In this document: positions 1 to 6,940 of the stretch, piece after piece
Numbering within the stretch: the stretch's first letter is position 1
Layout: each line of letters begins with the position of its first letter
Source: Bog-473 sp052140165
GTDB taxonomy: Bacteria; Actinomycetota; Acidimicrobiia; Acidimicrobiales; RAAP-2
Direction: 5' to 3'
Length of the DNA: 64,000 bases
Assembly (NCBI GenBank): GCA_052140165.1
Contig: JBKQUM010000103.1
Location: forward strand, 1-64,000
The notes under the pieces: model-generated
Databases searched by the model: none
What the model was told of the DNA's origin: nothing
The model's input: the letters and a program-made list of their open reading frames with translations, nothing else
Made by a program: the position numbers and the translations under genes

Positions 1-1
1 C

Positions 2-127
2 GGGTTCATCATCGTCGCCCTCTTCGCCGCCACCTGGGTGGTGGCGTTGGCCATCTGGCGGTTCGGCCGGATCGAGGCCCGCTGGGAGGGGGCGGCGGCC
101 CGCACCCGGGCCGAGGCCGCCCGCTGA
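2..127 (+). CDS. C-terminal fragment of a membrane protein, possibly HoxN/NixA-type nickel/cobalt permease
   Basis: Only the last 41 codons of this gene lie in the window; the 5' part is cut off by the edge. The visible piece is one hydrophobic segment of about 20 residues (IIVALFAATWVVALAIW) followed by a basic/acidic tail that begins FGRIEARWE and ends at TGA 125-127. A final helix followed by a WRFGRIE-like tail resembles the C-terminus of HoxN/HupN/NixA nickel/cobalt transporters, but this rests on recall of a short stretch. A different polytopic membrane protein is possible. Confidence 0.45.
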   Translation, partial: GFIIVALFAATWVVALAIWRFGRIEARWEGAAARTRAEAAR

Positions 128-378
128 GGCTGACCGCGGCCCTGGACGCGGCTCCGGACTTTGTGCGGCCGCCCACCGACCGGCCCGCGGCGGTCCCGCG
201 GAGGCCTCTGGGCCGGCCGTGACCGTTTCCCGCTCCTCCCGACCCGGGTCGCCGAGTATCGGTTCCCTGCGCCACTTGGTAGCCCTGAGAAGAAGAGGCC
301 TGCCCGGCCGTCGACACCAAGCGTCCTACGCTGAGATGAGAATCGGTCAAGCTCACCCCCTCTTGATCTGGAGATGCG

Positions 379-696
379 ATGGACCAAAGCAGCGATGAAC
401 CCGGTGACGCATTCGAGCAAGGCGACGAAGCCATCGATGAAGAATCCCGAATCGACCCCAACTTCATTGAAGAGTTCGAACTCGACCCCTCGCTCGATCC
501 GACGCTTCAGGTCGATGAGCGTGAGCTCGAAGAGGCGGGAGCCGTCTTCGACGACCCGGAGACAAAGGTGACCCTCGAAGGGGGCATCGACGACCCCGAC
601 GGTCTCGGGGCGCCGGTAGGAAGGACCGGTGAAGACGACGCTGGCTGGGATCTCGACGCATCAGCGATACCCGACGGCGACGACGGATCGGAGTGA
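379..696 (+). CDS. Small, highly acidic hypothetical protein
   Basis: This 105-residue protein is extraordinarily rich in Asp and Glu and has no Cys, no membrane segment and no signal peptide. It starts at ATG 379 with GGAG 7 nt upstream (CTGGAGATGCG-ATG) and ends at TGA 694-696. I do not recognise a family. The composition suggests a soluble, probably disordered protein. It stands alone, with about 250 bp of non-coding DNA in front and a YdeI-like gene behind on the same strand. The good ribosome site and clean frame make it likely to be real. Confidence 0.55.
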   Translation: MDQSSDEPGDAFEQGDEAIDEESRIDPNFIEEFELDPSLDPTLQVDERELEEAGAVFDDPETKVTLEGGIDDPDGLGAPVGRTGEDDAGWDLDASAIPDGDDGSE

Positions 697-751
697 CCGA
701 CCCGCGATCGGGGGGCCGCTTGGACCGCGAGAAGGCTTCGCCCTCACCCGC

Positions 752-757
752 TACCGT
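752..757 (+). promoter_or_regulatory. Putative -10 box of a leaderless promoter for the YdeI-like gene
   Basis: TACCGT fits TANNNT and ends 6 nt before GTG 764, so transcription would begin at the start codon. No clear -35 element is visible. The same arrangement recurs elsewhere in the window. Confidence 0.4.
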
Positions 758-763
758 GGCCCC

Positions 764-1030
764 GTGAGCAGCCCGCGAGTGCCCGGGGGGGTGGTGCACG
801 GGCTTCCAGCAGACCTGCGCCACGCGCTGATCACCAATCCCACGGCGCTCGATGCCTGGAGGGACATCACGCCTCTGGCCCGAAACGAGTTCATCTGCTG
901 GGTCGAGGATGCCAAGCAGGAGACGACTCGAGAGCGCCGCATCCGCCGGACCCAGGAGGAGCTGGAGGAGGGCCAGCGCCGGCCCTGCTGCTGGCCAGGG
1001 TGCACGCACCGCGAGCGCACCGGCAGGTAG
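764..1030 (+). CDS. YdeI/OmpD-associated family protein
   Basis: This 88-residue soluble protein matches the C-terminal helical part of the YdeI/OmpD-associated (bacteriocin-protection) family. It has LPADLRHAL near residue 12, then RNEFICWVEDAKQETTRERRI, and the family-type ending RRPCCWPGCTHR. The molecular function of the family is not established. The frame is open further upstream to 629, but that part looks non-coding. GTG 764, 6 nt after a TANNNT box, gives a normal family length. GTG 779 is the alternative. The Cys-rich tail could bind metal, which is inference. Confidence 0.65.
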   Translation: MSSPRVPGGVVHGLPADLRHALITNPTALDAWRDITPLARNEFICWVEDAKQETTRERRIRRTQEELEEGQRRPCCWPGCTHRERTGR

Positions 1031-1072
1031 TGGTCGCGGCCGCTGGGTCCGCCCCGCCGCCGTCCGCCGGCC

Positions 1073-1399
1073 CTAGGGCTCGATGGCAGTCCATCCGCGA
1101 CGACGAAGCTCACCGGCGAGCTGTTCTGAAGGTAGCGCACTCAACATTTGCTCCTGGGCGGATTGCCGCCACGTTGGAGCAGTATTGGCAACACCCCCGT
1201 CAGACTCGGCGTCCAGCAGCCGGGCGATGAACGCCTCCGCTTCATCGCGTGAGAACTTTCCTGCAGCCTGACGCTGGGAAAAGCCCATTGGGCCGCGTGC
1301 ATCGCGGAAGTCGGAATGTCCGGCTCCCTTGAGGAGCTCCAAAAGGTCTCGTACCTGTTTCGCCGAGGCCGGTGGACCTGACTGCTGACCGAACGCCAT
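1073..1399 (-). CDS. Conserved hypothetical protein with a GHSDFRDARGPMGFSQRQAAG motif region
   Basis: This 108-residue soluble protein has no signal peptide. Its most family-like stretch is in the first half: an LLELLKGAGHSDFRDARGP segment, then GFSQRQAAGKFSRDEAEAFI, which resembles a short helix-turn-helix-like actinobacterial domain of unknown function. Translation starts at ATG 1397-1399. The gene lies on the same strand as, and downstream of, the VC0807-like gene, separated by 77 bp that include a palindrome. I cannot assign a role. Confidence 0.6.
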   Translation of the reverse strand: MAFGQQSGPPASAKQVRDLLELLKGAGHSDFRDARGPMGFSQRQAAGKFSRDEAEAFIARLLDAESDGGVANTAPTWRQSAQEQMLSALPSEQLAGELRRRGWTAIEP

Positions 1400-1465
1400 T
1401 TGCCGCAGTCTTGCCCATTTGGCGATGACACAGTGTGACCGTTCCCCTCACGGGCTCGGGGCTGG

Positions 1466-1484
1466 CCTAGGTGTACCTAGGTAC
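1466..1484. repeat. Nested perfect palindromes at the end of the VC0807-like gene
   Basis: CCTAGGT-GT-ACCTAGG (1466-1481) is a perfect inverted repeat, and GTACCTAGGTAC (1473-1484) is a second perfect palindrome overlapping it. The TAG stop of the upstream minus-strand gene (1477-1479) lies inside. It sits 67-85 bp upstream of the next minus-strand start codon (1399), so it could be an operator or a transcription-end hairpin. Confidence 0.45.
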
Positions 1485-2196
1485 TGGCCCATTCGACGGT
1501 AATGCCGTCTCGGCGCATCATCGCCATGAACCGGGAGATGGAGAAGAAGATGGCGATGGCGGTGAGCCCGTAGGTCACCGCCGAGCGCTCGAGGACGAAC
1601 GAACGGAGCGACGATGACACGAGCAACCAGAACACCAGTCCCGCGTTGAGCATGAGGACGGTCGCCCAGAGCACCGAGATGCGAATGAAGAATCGGCGGA
1701 CCAAGGGTCGTCTCATCATTGCCGGGTCCATGGGGCAAAAGTCGTGGGCAAAGCGTTGTGTGAAAGGGCGGCCGAACACCGCGGAGACGAGCAGCGCCAG
1801 CGAGATCACGACAGTACCGGCTGTCGGTTGGGCGAAGTAGAGGAATGCGCTTCCCGTGAGGAAGGCGATCACCGTCCTCAAGGTGATCAGGATGGTTCCG
1901 AACAGCAGCAACATGGATACCCGCTCACCCTTCAGCAGGCGCCGACCCAGCGCCAGATACGACCAGGTGAGCGCCGCGATCAGTGCGCCTCTGAAATCGC
2001 TGAGGACGAGGAGCAGATAGAACAGGACGAGAGGACCCACGACACCCTCGAGCACAACGGGAAGGGCGTGGAGAAGAGCTTTGCGCGGCCGAGGCAAGAG
2101 AAGCAGTGAACCCTCTCGCCCGTCACTGTGGGATGTCGGGTGCAGGCGGAGCAGATGCCATGGCTCGACGGTCCCGCCACCCGATCTAGTAGCCAC
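1477..2196 (-). CDS. VC0807-type integral membrane protein
   Basis: The 239-residue open frame encodes six or so hydrophobic helices, starting with VLEGVVGPLVLFYLLLVLSD near residue 47. Characteristic features are a TWSYLALGRRLLKGE loop, an FLYFAQPTAGTV segment and a central HDFCPMDPAMMRRPLVRRFF loop. This pattern fits the VC0807/intracellular-septation-A-like family, whose function is unknown. The first about 30 residues are not membrane-like and have no good ribosome site, so the true start may be an internal TTG or CTG near residue 34. The stop is TAG at 1477-1479, inside a palindrome. Confidence 0.6.
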   Translation of the reverse strand: MATRSGGGTVEPWHLLRLHPTSHSDGREGSLLLLPRPRKALLHALPVVLEGVVGPLVLFYLLLVLSDFRGALIAALTWSYLALGRRLLKGERVSMLLLFGTILITLRTVIAFLTGSAFLYFAQPTAGTVVISLALLVSAVFGRPFTQRFAHDFCPMDPAMMRRPLVRRFFIRISVLWATVLMLNAGLVFWLLVSSSLRSFVLERSAVTYGLTAIAIFFSISRFMAMMRRDGITVEWAST

Positions 2197-2321
2197 GGCG
2201 CCGCCACTCTTGCCGCCGTAAGCGACGGCGCTTTCACCCGAGTTGAGGTGCCCAAATGCTACACCGACCCGGGTGATGGATCCTCTTCACCCGGGCATGC
2301 CGGAGAACGGCGGATGGCTTC

Positions 2322-3797
2322 TCAGAAGTTGCTTTGGAATTGCCCCGGTGGCAACTGCCAGATGCCCTGGCTCTCGGTAATGGGGACGAGTTCGTTTGCC
2401 ACGCAGGTCCCGAAGCCGAAGTTGTGCTCGGCGGAGACCCCGGGCGACGTCGTATTCAGCTCGAGCGAGCTGTAGTCACACGCTGAGCTGGGCAAGGTCC
2501 CGATGTAGAAGGACACTCCGTCGACGACACGGACGGAGGGTGACGGAAGGGCCGGGCCGATGTCGAAGGTTCCGGTGTGGCTCTCGCTCAGGGAGATCGT
2601 CGCCAGGCCCGGGTAACCGACCACCCCCGTCACCACCCCGTTCGAGCCAGCGTCAATGAGCTGCAATTCCGCCGGATTGGGATAGCCAGGGCACAGGCCG
2701 TACGCCCGACCGTCGAGGACGAGGCCTCCGTCCTCCAAGCCGTCCGCCCCCGACTGGCCCTTGGCGAACCAGAGGCTCCACGCCTGTCCCTGGACGGCCC
2801 CGCTGGCGACCTCGATCCCTGTGGACATGATGGAGCCCGGCGGCCCACCGGATGACGAGGGGCTCGTCGTCGGCGTACATGTCGAGGTGTCGTCTGGAAC
2901 GCCCACCGAGCTTGCACCCGAGCCCGAGCTGGTGGCGCCACCGCCGAAATTGCCCTGGAACTGTCCCGGTGGCAGCTGCCACACGCCCTCGCTGTAGCTC
3001 AGAGGATCGAGTCTTCCCGTGACGCACGAGCCGGTGTTGCCGGGATTGTTGGTGATGACGTACCCCTGTCCTGTGCCGTCCCCTCCGAATCCGATGTTGT
3101 GCTCGGTCGAATAGCTGGGCGAGGTCGTGTTGATTTCGAAGTAGCTGTAGGTGCACGCCGACTTCGGCAGCGTTCCGATATAGAACGACACCCCGTCGAC
3201 CACCGAGACGTGTGGTGAGGGCAGTACCGTGCCGACAGCAAGGCTGTTGAGAGCGCCGGTGCTCATCTGCACCTTGGCGAGACCGGGATAATCGACGACG
3301 CCGTAGATGATCGCGTCGCCGCCCGTGTCGATCATCTCCGTCTCCGACGGATTCGGGTAGCCGGCACAGAGTCCGTACTCGCGTCCGCTGAAGACGAGAC
3401 CGCCGTCCTCGAGTCCGGCAGCACCCGGCTGGCCGTGCGCCGCCCAGAGACTCCATTCCTTTCCCTCGATCGTGCCGCGTGCCACCTCCCTCGCCGAGCC
3501 GGTCAACTTCTGGGGTGGTCCGCCCGAGGTGGCGGCGTCGGTGGTGGGAGCGCAGATGGCGGGCCCGTCATAGCCCACGCTCGCCGGCTGAGGCGACGTC
3601 GTGGTGGTGACGGCGTCTTCATGGCCCACCGTGGCCGCGCTCGCCGTCATGGTCGTGCCGAAAACTGGTCCGCCGCCGATGGGAGCCACTCCGAGCACGA
3701 CGAGCGACGCAAGAGCGGGGGTTCCGAGCGGGGCGAGGAGACGGCTTCGCATGTGGCGCCGGAGGCGTGAAGCTCGAGTGGTTGCGGGTTCGATCAT
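2322..3797 (-). CDS. Secreted protein with two tandem copies of an about 190-residue unknown domain
   Basis: The 491-residue product has a basic N-terminus, a hydrophobic export segment (LLAPLGTPALASLVVLGVAP) and then a Thr/Ser/Pro-rich linker. It is followed by two homologous domains, about residues 70-285 and 315-491. Both contain WSLW.A.GQ, GLEDGG, YGLC.GYPNP, YPGLA, VVDGVSFYIGTLP, a single Cys, NTTSP and a WQLPPGQFQ ending. The ATG at 3795-3797 is preceded by AGAAGG at 6 nt; an earlier in-frame ATG at 3848 has no such site. It lies 66 bp downstream of the GH43-like gene on the same strand and may be co-transcribed. I do not recognise the repeated domain. Confidence 0.65.
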   Translation of the reverse strand: MIEPATTRASRLRRHMRSRLLAPLGTPALASLVVLGVAPIGGGPVFGTTMTASAATVGHEDAVTTTTSPQPASVGYDGPAICAPTTDAATSGGPPQKLTGSAREVARGTIEGKEWSLWAAHGQPGAAGLEDGGLVFSGREYGLCAGYPNPSETEMIDTGGDAIIYGVVDYPGLAKVQMSTGALNSLAVGTVLPSPHVSVVDGVSFYIGTLPKSACTYSYFEINTTSPSYSTEHNIGFGGDGTGQGYVITNNPGNTGSCVTGRLDPLSYSEGVWQLPPGQFQGNFGGGATSSGSGASSVGVPDDTSTCTPTTSPSSSGGPPGSIMSTGIEVASGAVQGQAWSLWFAKGQSGADGLEDGGLVLDGRAYGLCPGYPNPAELQLIDAGSNGVVTGVVGYPGLATISLSESHTGTFDIGPALPSPSVRVVDGVSFYIGTLPSSACDYSSLELNTTSPGVSAEHNFGFGTCVANELVPITESQGIWQLPPGQFQSNF

Positions 3798-3863
3798 GAC
3801 GCGCCTTCTGTCACTGCCATTCTTGCGAAAGACCCGTTTCGATTTCAAGGTTGCCGGAGAGGG

Positions 3864-5462
3864 TCAGGACCCGTCGAGCAGCGCCTCCTGTATGTCGGAC
3901 GTCTGCTCTGTCATCTCCTTCGGGCACAGGTACCGGGCGGCGAACTCGGACACGACATAGGACTCGAAGTCGCTGAGGTGGCGGCCCGTGAGCGCGCCCA
4001 CGATCCGGGCCTCGCTGTCGTCCATGGCGAGATCGGTGCACGCCAGCTGGCCGTCGCCGATGGCCGCGGCACTGCTGACTCCGGAGAACGAGCCCGGGAC
4101 GGTCGTCAGTAGGTGCAGGAACGCCCGGCGGGGCTGTGTCGGGAGACTGGGGTCGTCGTCATAGAGCGTGGCGTCGGCCACCGCCGCCGCGGGCGCCCGG
4201 GCAGCGACGCGCGGCAGCCCCTCGGGCGGGAACACCAGGAGGTCGACGTAGAGACGGCGGTGGGCGTAGTCGCCCGTCTCCCCGGGGACGAGCCCGTGGT
4301 GCACCATCCAGATGAGGTCGCCCGTCTGGAAGAACTCCGAGCCGCCGTACCCCTGTCCGTTCGCACTGTTCGTGCTTGTGTGCCACGCCCGGTCGAGTGG
4401 CTTCACGCAGGGGCCGATGACCGAGGTGCAGGCGGCGATGCCGATGCTGTAGTCGGGGGTCCCCCAGAGATTGGCCGAGTAGAAGAGCCAGTAGATGTTC
4501 CCCTCCTTGATCATCGATGGTGCCTCGACCAGGCCGCCCTCCCAGGCCTGCGTGGCGCCGATGAGCTCGTGGGGTCCCCCGACCGTCGACAGTCCGTCGG
4601 GGGAGAGCTGTTGGGAGTAGATGTACGTCGGCTCGTTGCAACAGTCGCCGTCGCTCTTCCACAGGAGCCAGGCGGTGCCGTCCGACCTCACGTAGATGCT
4701 GGGATCGATCGCCCCGCCCTGTGCGTACGGGCACACGAAGGGCGACGCGGAGTCATCGACGAACGGGCCCGCCGGGTTGGTGCTCGTGGCCCGGGAGATG
4801 CACATGGCCGTGTTGGGCCCGTGCGTGGTCTCGACACAACCGTACGACGTTGGCTTGGCCACGCAATTGATGGGATGTGTCGCCGGTGTGGCGTAGTACA
4901 GGACGTAGGTCCCGTCGGGGCGGGCCCACACCGACGGGGCCCACTGGTATCCGGACACGGTCCACGTGGGCACGGTGGGGAGCGCATCGCCGAGGTAGTG
5001 CCCGCTGAAGCCCGTCGCACGCGTGATGGCGATGACGGGGATGTGGGCCCCGGGTATGTGCACGGAGCCGTAGGTGTCGGTGGCGTACGCGTACACCGAG
5101 TCGCCGACCACCAGCGCGAAGGGGTCGGCGAAGTCGGCGTTGAAAATCGGCTCGCCGTGGAGGAGGCCGTTGAGGACGGTGAGCTCGATGCCGTGTGCCT
5201 TCGACGGGTTGCTGCCGACCGGCCCTTGTGTCGCCTGGTGGCCCGGGGTGACGTAGGGCTGTCCGGCACGGACCGGGTGGCTGAGCGAGAGGCGCTGCGA
5301 GGTCGATGTCGACGGTCGCGCCGACGAGATGGTCCCCGCGCCGGCCGTTGATGGCGCGCCAACCACCAGTGCGCAGGCGGCGGCGGCCCCGAGGGCAGCA
5401 CGAAGAACCCTCTCGCGGGCCCGGAGCATCCTCGCCGGATTGCGCCCAGCCGGACCCGCCAT
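3864..5462 (-). CDS. Secreted GH43-like glycoside hydrolase with DUF732-like C-terminal domain
   Basis: The 532-residue protein begins with a twin-basic, hydrophobic export signal ending near AGAGT. The middle (about residues 90-400) looks like a five-bladed GH43 or related beta-propeller: NADFADPFALV supplies the candidate general-base Asp, GGAIDPSIYVRSDG the second Asp, and WEGGLVEAPSMIKEG the candidate acid Glu. Repeated WAPSVWARPDGTYVLYY and NIYWLFYSAN blades support this. GH43 enzymes cleave arabinan or xylan side chains, but the substrate here is unknown. The last about 75 residues contain two Cys (QLACTDLA, ARYLCPKE) and look like the actinobacterial secreted DUF732 domain. In-frame ATGs also occur at 5429, 5495 and 5513; 5462 is my choice. 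Confidence 0.65.
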   Translation of the reverse strand: MAGPAGRNPARMLRARERVLRAALGAAAACALVVGAPSTAGAGTISSARPSTSTSQRLSLSHPVRAGQPYVTPGHQATQGPVGSNPSKAHGIELTVLNGLLHGEPIFNADFADPFALVVGDSVYAYATDTYGSVHIPGAHIPVIAITRATGFSGHYLGDALPTVPTWTVSGYQWAPSVWARPDGTYVLYYATPATHPINCVAKPTSYGCVETTHGPNTAMCISRATSTNPAGPFVDDSASPFVCPYAQGGAIDPSIYVRSDGTAWLLWKSDGDCCNEPTYIYSQQLSPDGLSTVGGPHELIGATQAWEGGLVEAPSMIKEGNIYWLFYSANLWGTPDYSIGIAACTSVIGPCVKPLDRAWHTSTNSANGQGYGGSEFFQTGDLIWMVHHGLVPGETGDYAHRRLYVDLLVFPPEGLPRVAARAPAAAVADATLYDDDPSLPTQPRRAFLHLLTTVPGSFSGVSSAAAIGDGQLACTDLAMDDSEARIVGALTGRHLSDFESYVVSEFAARYLCPKEMTEQTSDIQEALLDGS

Positions 5463-5584
5463 CGAGGTCGGCACGGCCTCATCATGGCCGATCATTGGCA
5501 GTGGGAGTTGCAACCCACGAGCACGCCGCGCCCTCCGGATCTAGTGTTCGGGACCAGGAACCCCTATGTAGATAGGAGCGTCAC

Positions 5585-6022
5585 GTGTACAACGTCATCG
5601 TGGTTGGCACCGATGGTTCGGAACGGGCGGGGGTTGCCGTCAGGCAGGCACTGTCGTGGGCCAAGGTGAACGGGGCCGAGCTGCATGCGGTCAATGTGGT
5701 GCACCCCGCCGCCAACTCCGAGTTCGCCGACTCACTGCAGACTCAGATGCAGGTCAGCGGCATGCGTGACGAGAAGGACAGGGTCAAGGCGCAGCTGCTG
5801 GCCGACGCCGAGGCGGAGGGCGTCCCTGTCGAGATCCACACCCCGAGTGGGGACCCGGCGGACGCCATTCTCGGCATCGCCAAGGCCGTCTCCGCCGACC
5901 TCATCGTGGTCGGGAACCGGGGCATGAGCGGAGTGAAGCGGTTCGTGCTCGGTAGCGTGCCCAACAAGGTCGCCCATCAGTCCGATTGCAGTGTCCTGAT
6001 CGTCGACACGGACGCCGCCTGA
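5585..6022 (+). CDS. Universal stress protein, UspA family
   Basis: This 145-residue cytoplasmic protein has the full Usp fold. It opens with YNVIVVGTDGSE and carries the ATP-binding signature G-x2-G-x9-G-S (G110, G113, G123, S124) before a final strand VLIVDTD. The length is typical for a single-domain UspA. It starts at GTG 5585 with TAGGAG 6 nt upstream. Usp proteins bind ATP and act in stress survival. It is a single-gene unit that converges on the enoyl-CoA hydratase gene across a strong hairpin. Confidence 0.92.
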   Translation: MYNVIVVGTDGSERAGVAVRQALSWAKVNGAELHAVNVVHPAANSEFADSLQTQMQVSGMRDEKDRVKAQLLADAEAEGVPVEIHTPSGDPADAILGIAKAVSADLIVVGNRGMSGVKRFVLGSVPNKVAHQSDCSVLIVDTDAA

Positions 6023-6025
6023 GGA

Positions 6026-6043
6026 CGCCGGCACGGGCCGGCG
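6026..6043. terminator. Hairpin between convergent genes
   Basis: CGCCGGC-ACGG-GCCGGCG forms a perfect 7-bp GC stem with a 4-nt loop, 4 nt after the Usp stop and 8 nt from the enoyl-CoA hydratase stop. There is no T-tract on either strand, so it is a U-less candidate working in both directions. Confidence 0.45.
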
Positions 6044-6050
6044 ACGGCGG

Positions 6051-6827
6051 TCATCGGCCGGACCACACCGGAGGCCGCTTCTCCAGGAACGCCGCGACAC
6101 CCTCACGGGCATCGGCCGAGGCGGCGGCCGCGGCCAGTGCCCCGCTCGTCTCCTGCCAGCCCGATTCGTCGTCGGCGGCCGTGACGTTGTTCACGGCGCG
6201 CAGGCAGGCCCGGACGGACACCGGCGAGTTGGTGCAGATCTCCCCGGCGAGGTCCAGCGCACTGGCCAGCGCGTCGCCCGGCTCGGCGAGGACGTTGACG
6301 AAGCCGATCTCGTAGGCGCGCCGGGCGTCGATCGGGCGGCCGGTCAGGATCAGCTGCCGGGCGATGTTGAGGGGGAGTGCCCGCGGCGTTCGGAAGAGGC
6401 CGGCGCACGTGGGCACCACACCGATGCCCACCTCGGGAAGGCCGAAGCGGGCGGTGCTCGAGGCCACGACCAGATCGCACGCGAGGACGATCTCGAGGCC
6501 CCCGCCCAGCGCCGGTCCCTCGACCGCAGCGATCAGAGGCGTGCCGCGGGGGCGCCGGATGATGCCGTACTCACCGCCCCGTTCGGTGAGGTAGTCCCCG
6601 CCTGCGGTGAGATCGCTGCCGGCACTGAAGACGTCGGTGGTTCCCGCCAGCACACCGGCCCACAGGTCGTCGTCGTCCTCGAGCTCGTTGAGAGCGGCAT
6701 CGAGGGCGTCGGCCATGGCCCGGTCGATGGCGTTCCGCTTCCCCACGCGTTGCAGGGAGATGATCAGGACGTGCCCCTCGCGACGCGTCCCGACGAGTTG
6801 TCCCGGATCCTCGCCGATGCTGTTCAC
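6051..6827 (-). CDS. Enoyl-CoA hydratase/isomerase (crotonase) family protein
   Basis: The 258-residue protein fits the crotonase fold: RNAIDRAMADALD near residue 32, the oxyanion-hole segment FSAGSDL, GPALGGGLEIVLACDLV, LPEVGIGVVPT and the C-terminal EGVAAFLEKRPPVW. Members hydrate or isomerise acyl-CoA thioesters in beta-oxidation. The Glu in GGGLE matches one usual catalytic position. The frame remains open to 7670, but everything upstream is antisense to the MmpL gene. GTG 6827 gives the expected N-terminus and length. The exact substrate cannot be read from sequence. Confidence 0.85.
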   Translation of the reverse strand: MNSIGEDPGQLVGTRREGHVLIISLQRVGKRNAIDRAMADALDAALNELEDDDDLWAGVLAGTTDVFSAGSDLTAGGDYLTERGGEYGIIRRPRGTPLIAAVEGPALGGGLEIVLACDLVVASSTARFGLPEVGIGVVPTCAGLFRTPRALPLNIARQLILTGRPIDARRAYEIGFVNVLAEPGDALASALDLAGEICTNSPVSVRACLRAVNNVTAADDESGWQETSGALAAAAASADAREGVAAFLEKRPPVWSGR

Positions 6828-6940
6828 CTGCGCCCCCGATCGATGCCGAGCTTTCCCGATGTGGTCAGGATACGTCCCGCATCCCCGACGCCGCCGCCCG
6901 AGAGGAACGGACCGACGTCCGTGCGGACATGCCGTCCGGG

